Origin: Bradyrhizobiaceae bacterium
GTDB lineage: Bacteria > Pseudomonadota > Alphaproteobacteria > Rhizobiales > Aestuariivirgaceae
NCBI GenBank assembly: GCA_947475225.1
Contig: CANJMQ010000002.1
Span: 33,684-97,683, forward strand
Reading direction: 5' to 3'
DNA length: 64,000 nucleotides
Part shown: one piece after another, positions 1-10,198 of the stretch
Position numbering within the stretch: the first letter of the stretch is position 1
Layout: the number at the start of each line of letters is the position of its first letter
Position numbers and translations under genes: made by a program
The notes under the pieces: generated by a model
What the model saw: the letters and a program-made list of their open reading frames with translations, nothing else
What the model was told of the DNA's origin: nothing
Databases searched by the model: none

Positions 1-1608
1 GCCGGGGGTCGGGGACTCGCCATTTTCTGCGGTCTCTCGGCTTTCTACCTCGCCATCTTCGGCCTGTGGCCAGACGCGATGCAGACACTGTCCATCGTGC
101 TCGTCACCGTGCCGCTTGCCGCTGCCACGGGACTGGCGCTCGGCCTGTGGGCGACCCGCAACGACAGGGTCGAACGTAGCCTCAATTCTGTCTTCGACGT
201 GATGCAGGCAACGCCGCACATGGCCTATCTCGGGCCTGTGGTCATCCTGTTCGGATTCGGTCAGGTGCCAGCGATGCTCGCCACCTTCGGCTTCGCGCTG
301 CCGCCCATGGCGCGCTGCACGATCCTCGGTTTGCGCACCGTTCCCCAGGACATTCTGGAAGCCGGGCGCATGGCCGGCTGTACGCCGCGCCAGCTGTTGT
401 GGAAGGTGGAGATTCCCGCCGCCGAGAAGACGCTGATGCTTGGCCTCAACCAGGTCGTCATGCAGACGCTGGCCATGGTCGTCATCGCTTCGCTTGTGGG
501 CGCATCCGGTCTCGGCCAGAAGCTCTTGTTCTCGCTGCAGCAGTTGCAGATCGGCAAGGCGGTGGAGCAGGGCGTCGCCATCACCCTCATCGCAATTGTG
601 CTCGACAGATTGACCCAAGCCTATATCGCCAAGGTACCGGAGCATATGGTCCCGAAGACTGGCTTCATCGGTCGTTATCCCCATGTTTCGAGCTTCCTGC
701 TGCTCCTCGTGGCCTCCGTCGCCGCGGCGAGTCTTTTCCACGGTTTCGCCGTTCTGCCGAAGGAGATGACCCTGTCCTATGGCGGGCCGATCAACAGCGG
801 AGTGCGCTGGGTCTCGAAGGAACTCTTCCCCTACATCAAGCCGGCGCGCGATGCGCTGACCATCTGGCTGATGCTGCCGCTGCGCAATTTCTACCTCTGG
901 CTCCCCTGGCCTGTGATGCTCGGCGTGCTCGCCGCAATCGGTTATCACTTCTCGGGTTGGCGGCTGGCTCTGCTGCCGGTTTGCCTTTTCGGCTTCATGA
1001 TGCTTGCAGGTTTCTGGGAGCCGATGATGTTGACGATCTACCTGGTCACCGGTGCAACCATTCTCTGCGTGCTCATCGGCATTCCCATCGGCATCTGGGC
1101 GGCGCACAGCCCACGCGTCGCACATGTCACGCGTGGTGTCTGCGATACGTTGCAGACCTTTCCGAGCTTTATCTATCTGATACCCGTCATCATGCTGTTC
1201 CAGACCAGTGACGTTTCCAACGTCATCGCCATGCTCGCCTATGCAACGGTGCCAGCAATTCGCTTTACCTATCTGGGTATCCTGCGCGTACCCGTTGCGA
1301 CGCTGGAGGCGGCCACCGCTTCGGGCGCCACGCCCTGGCAGCGCCTGTGCAAGGTGGAACTCCCTATCGCCTTTCCCGAGATCCTCCTGGGCATCAACCA
1401 GACCATCATGATGGCGCTGGCCATGGTCGCCATTACCGCGCTTATCGGTTCGCGCGATCTCGGGCAGGAGATCTACAAGGCGTTGCCGGGGGCGGATACA
1501 GGCCGCGGCCTTCTGGCAGGCCTTGGCATCGCGTTCATTGGCATCACGGCCGACCGCCTGATCGGCGCCTGGGCGATGCAGCGCAAGCGCCAGCTCGGCA
1601 TGGCCTGA
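1..1608 (+). CDS. Glycine betaine/choline-type ABC transporter permease, two fused permease domains (5' end missing)
   Basis: Inner-membrane subunit of a ProW/OpuAB-type importer for quaternary amines such as glycine betaine or choline. The frame is open from base 1, so the start lies outside the window; 535 residues are visible. Two binding-protein-dependent permease domains follow each other. Each carries an EAA loop for the ATPase: EAGRMAGCTPRQLLWKVEIP begins at base 358, and EAATASGATPWQRL...KVELP lies near base 1310. A two-domain permease in one chain is known in this family but is longer than classic ProW. The ATPase and binding protein are presumably upstream. The stop is 4 bases before the MFS gene start. 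The substrate is inferred from family only. Confidence 0.88.
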   Translation, partial: AGGRGLAIFCGLSAFYLAIFGLWPDAMQTLSIVLVTVPLAAATGLALGLWATRNDRVERSLNSVFDVMQATPHMAYLGPVVILFGFGQVPAMLATFGFALPPMARCTILGLRTVPQDILEAGRMAGCTPRQLLWKVEIPAAEKTLMLGLNQVVMQTLAMVVIASLVGASGLGQKLLFSLQQLQIGKAVEQGVAITLIAIVLDRLTQAYIAKVPEHMVPKTGFIGRYPHVSSFLLLLVASVAAASLFHGFAVLPKEMTLSYGGPINSGVRWVSKELFPYIKPARDALTIWLMLPLRNFYLWLPWPVMLGVLAAIGYHFSGWRLALLPVCLFGFMMLAGFWEPMMLTIYLVTGATILCVLIGIPIGIWAAHSPRVAHVTRGVCDTLQTFPSFIYLIPVIMLFQTSDVSNVIAMLAYATVPAIRFTYLGILRVPVATLEAATASGATPWQRLCKVELPIAFPEILLGINQTIMMALAMVAITALIGSRDLGQEIYKALPGADTGRGLLAGLGIAFIGITADRLIGAWAMQRKRQLGMA

Positions 1609-1612
1609 CGCC

Positions 1613-2749
1613 GTGCGCACGGTGAACGTAAGGACGCTTGCAGCAGCACTGCTGATCTGCCTGTGCTTTGGGTCGATCCATGCCTATGGCGTTTTGCTGG
1701 CGCCGGTCGAGCTGTGGCTCGGCACCTCGCGCACCGTCGCCAGCATGGGCTATGCGATCGCCGTCGCGGCCTTGACTGCGGGCGTCTATCTGAACGGCCA
1801 CATAGAGGCGCTGCTAGGCCCACAGTTGCGGCTTACCGCCTGCGGCATTCTCGCGGCGCTGGGTCTCATCATTGCGGGCGGCACCGCCAGCACGGCCGGC
1901 CTGCTTCTCGGTTTCGGGCTGATGTACGGCCTCGCCAATGGCATCGCCTATGCAATGTCCCTCGGCATCGCTGCTGGTGCCATGCCCGGGCGCGAGGCAC
2001 AGGCGATGGGGCTCGCCACCGCGACCTATGGCCTCGGTGCGGTGCTCTGCGCCCAGTTATTCAATGCGGCGCTCGGCCACGTGCATGTGGCCGTCATTCT
2101 TCTGGTGCTGGCACCCCTCATCCTCGCTGTGTGTGCCCTCGGCGCAGCACTTGTCCAGGGAGACAAGCGCAGTGGCCCATATTCCACAAAGGGCATCCCG
2201 CAAGCCACTCCACGGCCGTTGCTATTCCTGTGGTTCAGCTATCTGCTTGGTGCCTTTTCCGGCCTCATGGTCCTCGCCCACGCACCGGCCATTGCCGTGT
2301 GGCGTGACGGTGGCCCGACACAAGCGGGACTCGTCTCCAGTGCTGTATCTATGGGCAGCGTTGCGGGTGGTTATCTCGGAGGCGTTTTCGCGGAGCGGGT
2401 GCCGGGTCCCCGCGGCGTCGCACTTCCGCTGCTCGTGCAGGCCGGTGCGCTTGCCAGCCTGCCGCTCATGTCGGGGCTTGCCCCGATAGTCGCTGCCCTG
2501 GGCCTCGCAGGCCTCTGTTACGGCGTGCTGATCGCGGTTGTCCCGGCAGAGGTGCGGCGCATTGGGGGTCCCCAGGCATTTGCACAAAACTATGGCAGGG
2601 TGTTCACCGCCTGGGGCATCGCTGGTGTCGCTGGGCCCGTGACGGCGGGCTATCTCTATGACATCACGCTCGGCTATGGTGCAGCGCTCGCTGCAGCGGC
2701 AGCGCTGTCTCTTTGTTCCTGTCTTTTCATCATGTGCGTTGGGAAGTAA
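1613..2749 (+). CDS. MFS transporter
   Basis: Major facilitator carrier of 378 residues, nearly all hydrophobic, with the expected two halves and a basic central loop (DKRSG near residue 185). The start is GTG, 4 bases after the upstream permease stop, suggesting co-transcription; no strong ribosome binding site is visible. The glycine-rich helices and the conserved YGVLLAP region in helix 1 recall the oxalate/formate-antiporter-like and monocarboxylate-like branch, but the substrate cannot be read from sequence. Its position behind a betaine-type permease might mean a related osmolyte or organic acid, which is only inference. Confidence 0.8.
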   Translation: MRTVNVRTLAAALLICLCFGSIHAYGVLLAPVELWLGTSRTVASMGYAIAVAALTAGVYLNGHIEALLGPQLRLTACGILAALGLIIAGGTASTAGLLLGFGLMYGLANGIAYAMSLGIAAGAMPGREAQAMGLATATYGLGAVLCAQLFNAALGHVHVAVILLVLAPLILAVCALGAALVQGDKRSGPYSTKGIPQATPRPLLFLWFSYLLGAFSGLMVLAHAPAIAVWRDGGPTQAGLVSSAVSMGSVAGGYLGGVFAERVPGPRGVALPLLVQAGALASLPLMSGLAPIVAALGLAGLCYGVLIAVVPAEVRRIGGPQAFAQNYGRVFTAWGIAGVAGPVTAGYLYDITLGYGAALAAAAALSLCSCLFIMCVGK

Positions 2750-2990
2750 CCTTCGGTTTCTTTCGGCACATCGCGGACACTCCCGAAACCCGGTTCCCGC
2801 CGTCAGCGTTCGACCATTCCAGTTTGGGAAAGCGACGGTCTTTGGGGTCAGGCAGTTGAGGGATGTTGCCATGCCAATCACTCCGGGCACCGTACCTCGC
2901 GAATGACGGGGATCATGGTGGTCGACAGTCGAGGTCGGTAGACCAGCCTATCTCTGAAAATATGTAAAATTCTAGATCCGACGATATGTT

Positions 2991-3122
2991 TTATCGCTCA
3001 TAGGTATCGATGTAGCGGATGCATTTTACGCCATGCCATTTCAACACGTCATTTATCTCATGGCATTCGAGGAGATCATCTCCAACCTGTTTTCCATCGT
3101 CCGCCTTTCCCGTGTATGGCAT
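2991..3122 (-). CDS. Possible small ORF, 43 residues, unknown
   Basis: Open frame running leftward, starting MPYTGKADDG and ending IRYIDTYER. The residue composition (many charged residues, few Ala/Arg runs) is unlike the shadow frames of GC-rich genes, so it may be a short real protein or the tail of a decayed one. It lies directly downstream of the amine oxidase remnant on the same strand, which favours decay. No family is recognised and there is no clear ribosome binding site. Confidence 0.25.
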   Translation of the reverse strand: MPYTGKADDGKQVGDDLLECHEINDVLKWHGVKCIRYIDTYER

Positions 3123-3171
3123 CGGGGTCGTCTCACTGTCGGGGGGCCTTCGCGCCTCTCTTGATGAGGTC

Positions 3172-3381
3172 TCAGCCGTCGTGATGAATGCGTGCCGCAA
3201 CCTCGTGGCCGGCGCGCACGGCGCCCTCGATGAAGCCGGCATAGGCTGAGGCAAGTTCGGCGCCGGTGAAGGAGAGACCATCATGTGACATGCGCATGGA
3301 CGCCCATGCGTCTGCCGTGTCCCACGGCTTTGGCCATGTGGCATTGCCGCCTCCCACCACTGCAATGTCGACCGCTCTCAT
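3172..3381 (-). pseudogene. Flavin monoamine oxidase remnant with internal deletion
   Basis: A 69-residue frame joins the two ends of a flavin-containing amine oxidase. It begins MRAVDIAVVGGG, the start of the FAD-binding Rossmann strand. It then jumps directly to a typical C-terminal segment (LSFTGAELAS...AGFIEGAVRAG), where the family ends with the second FAD-contact motif and the helix after it. Full members are about 420–500 residues, so some 350–400 internal codons are missing. The reading frame survived the deletion. It cannot bind FAD productively and is called a pseudogene. Confidence 0.6.
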
Positions 3382-3636
3382 GCCTCAGTTCCCACTGGAA
3401 CCTTGTCCTCACCGGCCTCATAGGGCGTAACTGTCATGCCTGTGTCAATGCAGGCTCCTGGAAATTTCCATGTTGCCTTAGCGCGCAGTTTCTGTGATTT
3501 GTTCCCTATCTCCCCAAGTCGTTATGCAGCGAGCGGACTGGAAGTGAATGGACGGCAGCGCCGAATGGATGGGATCGTGCTGGTCGACATATCGGATCGC
3601 CCAGGCTTCTGGTGGGCCGAAGCCTGAACCCCTGCC

Positions 3637-4419
3637 ATGACCGCGATGCCGGTCGGCCACCAGCGCTCGAAAGGCTCGATTCGTCTGGCCGTGGGCCCAA
3701 AGGGGATCATTCGGCTGCGCGAGGCGCATTCCGCAAAGGTGCGCATGCCATTCGGGGTCCCCGAGGCCATCCTTATCAACACCGGTGGCGGGCTGGCCGG
3801 TGGCGACCGCTTCGCCTTCGACATCACGGCGGAAGAGAGTGCCGCTCTCACCATCACCTCGCAGGCCGCCGAGCGCGTGTATCGTTCGCTGGGCCCTGCA
3901 GCGGAGGTGGATGTGACGCTCACCGCACGCGCCGGTGCCACTCTCATGTGGCTGCCGCAGGAGACCATTCTGTTTGACGGCGCGGCTCTTGCCCGCCGCC
4001 TCACAGCAGAGATATCGGGCAGCGCGCGCTTTCTCGCCGTCGAATCCGTCATCCTCGGGCGCGAGGCGATGGGGGAGACCGTGCGTGAGGCGCGTCTCGC
4101 CGACCGCTGGCGCATCCGGCAGGACGGCAAGCTGGTCTTCGCCGATGACATCGCCTTTGGCGGCGTGCCGCCCGCCACCGCCGCCACGCTGGGCGCGTCC
4201 CGGGCCTTCGCCACTGTGGTGCTGGTGGCGCCGGGGGCCGAAGGCCTGCTGGACCCCGTTCGCGCCGCCATCGGCGAGAGGGGCGCGGCCAGCGCCTGGT
4301 CTGGCAAGCTGGTTGCAAGGCTCACCGCAAGAGACGGGTTCGATCTCCGCAAGTCCCTGATTCCGGCCCTCACGGTGCTGGCGGGCGGAGGCGACCTGCC
4401 TAAAACCTGGTCGTTCTGA
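3637..4419 (+). CDS. ureD: Urease accessory protein UreD
   Basis: Chaperone that binds apo-urease and, with UreF and UreG, forms the complex that inserts nickel and the carbamate into UreC. The protein has 260 residues, close to the family norm of 270–280. Typical segments are visible: a start resembling HQRSKGSIRLAVGP, INTGGGLAGGD near residue 48, a TSQAAERVYRS-like strand and WLPQETILFDGA near residue 105. The ATG at 3637 lies 9 bases after an in-frame TGA, so no longer start is possible without an alternative codon. It is the first gene of the compact ureDABCEFG cluster, 9 bases before ureA. Confidence 0.95.
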   Translation: MTAMPVGHQRSKGSIRLAVGPKGIIRLREAHSAKVRMPFGVPEAILINTGGGLAGGDRFAFDITAEESAALTITSQAAERVYRSLGPAAEVDVTLTARAGATLMWLPQETILFDGAALARRLTAEISGSARFLAVESVILGREAMGETVREARLADRWRIRQDGKLVFADDIAFGGVPPATAATLGASRAFATVVLVAPGAEGLLDPVRAAIGERGAASAWSGKLVARLTARDGFDLRKSLIPALTVLAGGGDLPKTWSF

Positions 4420-4428
4420 GGAAATACT

Positions 4429-4731
4429 ATGCAACTGACGCCCCGCGAAAAGGACAAGCTGCTGGTCAGCATGGCCGCAATGGTGGCGCGCCGCAGGCTG
4501 GAGCGGGGCGTGAAGCTGAACCACCCGGAAGCCGTGGCGCTGATCACCGACTACGTCATCGAGGGCGCGCGGGACGGCCGCAACGTTGCCGACCTCATGG
4601 AGGCCGCCGCCCATGTCGTCACCCGCGCGCAGGTGATGGAAGGGGTGGCCGAGATGATCCACGAGGTGCAGGCAGAGGCTACCTTCCCGGATGGCACCAA
4701 GCTCGTCACCGTCCACCAGCCGATCCGCTAG
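4429..4731 (+). CDS. ureA: Urease subunit gamma
   Basis: Smallest structural subunit of the three-subunit bacterial urease, which hydrolyses urea to ammonia and carbamate in the cytoplasm. It is 100 residues, the standard length, beginning [12 protein letters not shown] with the conserved [10 protein letters not shown] and EGARDG segments and ending in a [12 protein letters not shown] block. A good ribosome binding site (GAGGAA) lies 6 bases before the ATG. It stands 9 bases after ureD and 9 before ureB, so the genes are one transcription unit. Confidence 0.97.
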   Translation: MQLTPREKDKLLVSMAAMVARRRLERGVKLNHPEAVALITDYVIEGARDGRNVADLMEAAAHVVTRAQVMEGVAEMIHEVQAEATFPDGTKLVTVHQPIR

Positions 4732-4740
4732 GAGCACCCC

Positions 4741-5046
4741 ATGATCCCCGGTGAAATCATCACGCTTGCAGGTGACATCGAACTCAACAAGGGCGCGCCT
4801 ACGGTGACGCTGGAGGTCGCCAACACCGGCGACCGCCCGATCCAGGTGGGCTCGCACTACCACTTCTTCGAGACCAATCCGGCGTTGTGCTTCGACCGTG
4901 ACAAGGCGCGGGGGCTTCGCCTCGACATCGCGGCGGGTACCGCTGTCCGCTTCGAGCCGGGCCAGCGCCGCCAGGTGACGCTTATTCCCTTCGGCGGCGC
5001 GCGCCGCGTCTTCGGTTTTCGCCAGTCCATCATGGGAGCGCTCTGA
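4741..5046 (+). CDS. ureB: Urease subunit beta
   Basis: Second structural urease subunit, 101 residues (usual range 100–110). It starts MIPGEI, contains the diagnostic [19 protein letters not shown] segment and the RRVFGFR tail. AGGAG precedes the ATG by 6 bases. The stop is 1 base before the ureC start. The subunit packs against UreA and UreC in the (alpha-beta-gamma)3 enzyme and contributes no metal ligand. Confidence 0.97.
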   Translation: MIPGEIITLAGDIELNKGAPTVTLEVANTGDRPIQVGSHYHFFETNPALCFDRDKARGLRLDIAAGTAVRFEPGQRRQVTLIPFGGARRVFGFRQSIMGAL

Positions 5047-5047
5047 C

Positions 5048-6750
<1,703 letters not shown>

Positions 6751-6751
<1 letters not shown>

Positions 6752-7194
6752 TGGCGTTGCGTGCCACATCCTTCCGCCGCGCTGAGCCGCTGGGAGACAA
6801 GCCTTTCGGCGTCGTGGTGCTGGATGCGGATGAGCGCCACATCAGGCGCAAGCGCATCACGCTGGCCAATGGCGAGGACGTGCTCGTCGATTTCGAGAAG
6901 CCTATTCATCTCGAACAGGGTGACCGACTGGTGCTGGAGGATGGCCGCACGGCGGAGGTGGTCGCCGCACCGGAAGAGCTGATGGAGGTTCGCGCGCGAG
7001 ACGCGCAGCACCTCGTCGCACTCGCCTGGCACATCGGCAACCGGCACCTGGCGGCGCAGATCGATGACACCCGTATCCTGCTGCGCCGTGATCGCATCAT
7101 CCGCGACATGCTTGAAAGGCTTGGCGCCACGCTGCGCGATGTGACGGAACCGTTCACACCTGCCCATGGCGCCTATCATTCACATGAGCACTGA
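6751..7194 (+). CDS. ureE: Urease accessory protein UreE (nickel metallochaperone)
   Basis: Delivers nickel to the UreDFG–apoenzyme complex. It is 147 residues with the N-terminal substrate-binding-like domain (KPFGVVVLDADERHIRRKR) and the C-terminal metal domain around LAWHIGNRHL and ILLRRDRIIRDML. The tail ends HGAYHSHEH, a short histidine cluster rather than the long poly-His tail of Klebsiella UreE. The start overlaps the ureC stop by one base and the 3' end overlaps ureF. Confidence 0.95.
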
Positions 7195-7828
7195 AGCCTC
7201 ACAACTCCTGCTGCTGCTCACCTGGATGTCACCCGCCTTTCCGACCGGCGCCTTCGCCTATTCGCATGGCCTTGAATGGGCGATCGAGCAGCGCAACGTG
7301 ACCATGTGTGCGGAGGTCAGACAGTGGGTCGAGGACCTGCTGACGCGCGGCTCCGGCTGGAACGATGCGGTTCTCTTTGCGCGCTGCTGGGAAGACGATG
7401 CGGCGGAGTTGAACGAGCTTGCCCTCGCGCTCGCCACCTCGCGCGAGCGCCATCTTGAAACATCGCAGATCGGCCGCGCATTCCGCATTGCGGCGGGCGT
7501 CTTCGCGGCACCGGCACTCGATGACGAGGAGATCGCCTATCCGGTCGCGGCGGGCTCGGCTTGCGCCGCCATGGGCATCGACAGGCAGCACGCGCTGCTG
7601 GCCTGGCTGCAGGGCTTCGCGGCAACGCTCACCTCCGTCGCGGTGCGCCTCGTGCCCATCGGGCAGACGGCGGGGCTTGAGGTGTTGCGCGATCTGGCCC
7701 CCGTCATCGCGCGCACTGCGGAGCGTGCTGCTTCGGCCACGCTCGATGATTTGGGCGCCATCACGCTGTCTGCCGACATTGCCGCCATGAAACATGAAAC
7801 ACAGCACAGCCGGGTGTTCCGCACATGA
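7166..7828 (+). CDS. ureF: Urease accessory protein UreF
   Basis: All-helical partner that links UreD to the GTPase UreG. It has 220 residues from the ATG at 7166. A second ATG at 7184 (MSTEASQLL) gives 214 residues and matches family starts equally well; neither has a good ribosome binding site, so the start is uncertain. The signature [16 protein letters not shown] is present near residue 22. It overlaps the end of ureE and shares an ATGA with ureG, typical of translational coupling. Confidence 0.94.
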   Translation: MAPIIHMSTEASQLLLLLTWMSPAFPTGAFAYSHGLEWAIEQRNVTMCAEVRQWVEDLLTRGSGWNDAVLFARCWEDDAAELNELALALATSRERHLETSQIGRAFRIAAGVFAAPALDDEEIAYPVAAGSACAAMGIDRQHALLAWLQGFAATLTSVAVRLVPIGQTAGLEVLRDLAPVIARTAERAASATLDDLGAITLSADIAAMKHETQHSRVFRT

Positions 7829-8448
7829 AGAAATCTTCCCGCGGGCCACTCCGCGTTGGCATCGGCGGCCCTGTCGGCTCCGGCAAGACGACGCTTACCG
7901 AGAAGCTGTGCAAGGCGATGCGCGAGAGATACTCCATCGCCGCCATCACCAACGACATCTACACCAAGGAAGACGCACTCATCCTCAATCGGCTGCAGGC
8001 GCTGCCGGAGGACCGCATCATGGGGGTGGAGACCGGCGGCTGCCCGCACACCGCGATCCGCGAGGATGCCTCCATCAATCTGGCCGCGGTGGACGAGATG
8101 ACGAAACGCCATCCGGACCTCGACGTGATCTTCATCGAGTCCGGCGGCGACAACCTCGCCGCCACCTTCTCGCCAGACCTCGCCGACATCTCGCTTTATG
8201 TGATCTCGGTCTGCCAGGGCGAGAAGATCCCGCGGAAGGGCGGCCCCGCCATCACCCGCTCCGATCTGCTGGTCATCAACAAGGCCGACTTGGCGCCGCA
8301 TGTGATGGCTGATCTCGGCATCATGGAGCAGGACACGCGCAAGGTGCGCGGCGAACGACCCTACGTCTTTACCGATCTGCTGCGCCAAAAAGGCCTCGCC
8401 GAGATTGTCGCCTTCATCGAGCGGGCCGGTGGGCTCGGCCAGGGGTAG
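7825..8448 (+). CDS. ureG: Urease accessory GTPase UreG
   Basis: SIMIBI-class GTPase whose hydrolysis drives nickel transfer into urease. It is 207 residues, full length. The P-loop [11 protein letters not shown] lies at about residues 14–24, the metal-binding Cys-Pro-His of [11 protein letters not shown] near residue 73, FIESGGDNL as the switch/Walker B region, and the guanine motif NKAD near residue 152. It overlaps ureF by 4 bases and is the last urease gene; the nickel transporter genes converge on it 80 bases downstream. Confidence 0.97.
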   Translation: MKKSSRGPLRVGIGGPVGSGKTTLTEKLCKAMRERYSIAAITNDIYTKEDALILNRLQALPEDRIMGVETGGCPHTAIREDASINLAAVDEMTKRHPDLDVIFIESGGDNLAATFSPDLADISLYVISVCQGEKIPRKGGPAITRSDLLVINKADLAPHVMADLGIMEQDTRKVRGERPYVFTDLLRQKGLAEIVAFIERAGGLGQG

Positions 8449-8528
8449 CTTGCCTCAGGCTCCTGCGGTGCGACCGCGGTGCAAGATCGCGCATCCCGCT
8501 GGAACGAAAGGACTGCATCAAAAAGTCA

Positions 8529-9326
8529 TCAATCTGGATGACCATGCGGATGGGCGTGGGCGACGGGCCGTCCATCGGGGCCGATGTGCCAGTGGCTGCG
8601 CAACAGGTGGGTGCGGCGCAGGAGTTCGATGTCGCGGAGCAAGACACGCGTCGGCCCGTCGGCGGCGATGCGGCCCCTGTCGAGGATGATGGTGCGCGAC
8701 GTGACGGCCTCGGCAATGTCGAGGTCATGCGTGGCAATGAAAATGGTCTTGTCATCGGTGCGGGGCGAACACAGCAGGTTGACGAAGGTGGTGCGGCTCT
8801 CCGGGTCGAGCGCATTGGTGGGCTCGTCGAGCAGCAGCACCTCCGGCTCGGTGATGAGTGTGGCCGCCAGGGCAATCCGCTTCTTCTCGCCGCCCGACAG
8901 GCGATGCGGCGACCGGCCGCGCAGGTTTTCGATGCCAAACAGACTGAGCGTCTTCTCCACGCTCTCGAGGATAAGTGCCCGGTCCCAGCCCAGTTGCAGC
9001 GGGCCAAACGCCAGTTCGTCAAGCACCGTGGCACTGAACAGTTGGATGTCCGGATTCTGGAAGACGAAGCCCACACGCTTGCGGAAGGCATGATTGACGG
9101 CATCCTCTGCGAAGGCCTGCTCGGTCACCGGCAGGCCGCCGGCCGTCATGGTACCTGCTGTCGGAAAGCTCAGGGCATCGAGCAGGCGCATGAGCGTGGA
9201 CTTGCCGGAACCATTGGCGCCGAGGATCGCAATCCTTTCACCCGGGGCGGCCGCAAAGCTGATGGCATCGAGCGCCGGTACATCCGCATCATAGGCAAAA
9301 CTCACCTTGTCGAGTTCATAGTTCAC
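8529..9326 (-). CDS. nikO: Nickel ECF transporter ATPase NikO
   Basis: ATP-binding subunit of a CbiO/NikO-type energy-coupling-factor importer, 265 residues. Walker A GANGSGKST is near residue 38, the ABC signature LSGGEKKRIA and Walker B VLLLDEPTNALDPES follow, and the H-loop is in ATHDLD. The GTG start is chosen because it sits in a GTGA overlap with the nikQ stop; the frame stays open far upstream but that part is antisense to nothing and out of frame with nikQ. The C-terminus ends HAHPHGHPD, a His-rich tail. Nickel rather than cobalt is inferred from the urease and nikR neighbours. Confidence 0.9.
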   Translation of the reverse strand: MNYELDKVSFAYDADVPALDAISFAAAPGERIAILGANGSGKSTLMRLLDALSFPTAGTMTAGGLPVTEQAFAEDAVNHAFRKRVGFVFQNPDIQLFSATVLDELAFGPLQLGWDRALILESVEKTLSLFGIENLRGRSPHRLSGGEKKRIALAATLITEPEVLLLDEPTNALDPESRTTFVNLLCSPRTDDKTIFIATHDLDIAEAVTSRTIILDRGRIAADGPTRVLLRDIELLRRTHLLRSHWHIGPDGRPVAHAHPHGHPD

Positions 9327-10198
9327 AGCTGCAATCCGATCACGGCGGCAAGGATCGCCACGGCAATGCCAAGCAGCAAGCAGTCGGCGAACCCGGCCCG
9401 CCACGTGCTGAGCGACAGCGACTGGCCGCGATAGCCCCGGGCGATCATCGCCTCGTGGATGTTCTGGCCCATGTCGAGGCTGCGGGTGAACAACACGCCG
9501 GTCGCCGATCCGATCATCTGGCGGCGGCGACGTCCGCTGGCTGGTGCCATGATCCGGCTGTGGTGCGCCTCCTGCATGTCCACGGCACCCTGCAGAAAAA
9601 TGAAGATGTAGCGTTGCGTCATTGACAGCATGGCGACGATCACGGCAGGCACACCCAGCGTACTGAGCGCCTTGACCAGCTGCGGCCACGGAGTGGTCAG
9701 CACCAGCAGCAGTGCCAGCCCCGCCGCCGCCTCGGCACGCCCCACCAGCATCAGTGCGCTGCGCAGGCCAGTGTCGGTGATGCCCCAACCAAGCATCGGC
9801 AGCGTGGCGATCACCCGCCCGGGCACCAGGAAAATCGCCGGTGCGGCGATAAGGCCGGTGAAAGCGAGCACCGGCAGGCCAACCTGCAGGGCAAGGCGCC
9901 GCAGCGGAACCAGCGAGACAACAGTCAGCACTGGAACCAGAAGCACGAGGCACCACACGGTTGCCAGGTGCTGCGCCCAGGTCGCGGCAATGATCAGCGC
10001 CAGCATGGCGCCGATCTTGAATCGCGGGTCTCGTCGTTGCAGCAGGCCACTGGCGGATGCAAACGCTTCCGCCTGCAGGGCGAATCTCAGGATGCGGGCG
10101 ATATGCCCGCCGGACTGGTGCGGCTTGCGGCTGGAAATCACCGTGCGCCCACATGCGTCGAACGCCGGCTCGGCGCTCTGGTCAAGGCCGTCAGGCAT
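9323..10198 (-). CDS. nikQ: Nickel ECF transporter transmembrane subunit NikQ
   Basis: CbiQ/EcfT-family membrane component that couples the ATPase to the metal-binding protein. It is 291 residues from the ATG at 10198, which overlaps the nikM stop by 8 bases; a longer frame to 10255 would overlap more and adds no family-like sequence. The coupling-helix region EAMIARGYRG matches the EcfT A-R-G motif that contacts NikO. At least five hydrophobic segments are visible between residues 60 and 285. It overlaps nikO by 4 bases. Confidence 0.88.
   Translation of the reverse strand: MPDGLDQSAEPAFDACGRTVISSRKPHQSGGHIARILRFALQAEAFASASGLLQRRDPRFKIGAMLALIIAATWAQHLATVWCLVLLVPVLTVVSLVPLRRLALQVGLPVLAFTGLIAAPAIFLVPGRVIATLPMLGWGITDTGLRSALMLVGRAEAAAGLALLLVLTTPWPQLVKALSTLGVPAVIVAMLSMTQRYIFIFLQGAVDMQEAHHSRIMAPASGRRRRQMIGSATGVLFTRSLDMGQNIHEAMIARGYRGQSLSLSTWRAGFADCLLLGIAVAILAAVIGLQL

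Larger units (their letters stand above)
2750..3636. other. Gene-poor spacer with decayed coding sequence
   Basis: About 890 bases between the MFS gene and ureD. It holds a flavin amine oxidase remnant (minus strand, 3172–3381) and a weak small open frame (minus strand, 2991–3122). Outside these, open frames on either strand are short and show no recognisable family. The AT-richer patch around 2955–3000 stands out from the surrounding GC-rich coding DNA. It looks like a degraded region rather than a regulatory one; a promoter for the urease operon should lie near its right end but no clear box is visible. Confidence 0.6.

Noticed and set aside
9327..10154. Upstream extension of the nikO frame to 541 residues
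   Set aside because: It runs out of frame through nikQ; the ATPase homology begins only at the GTG 9326 overlap.
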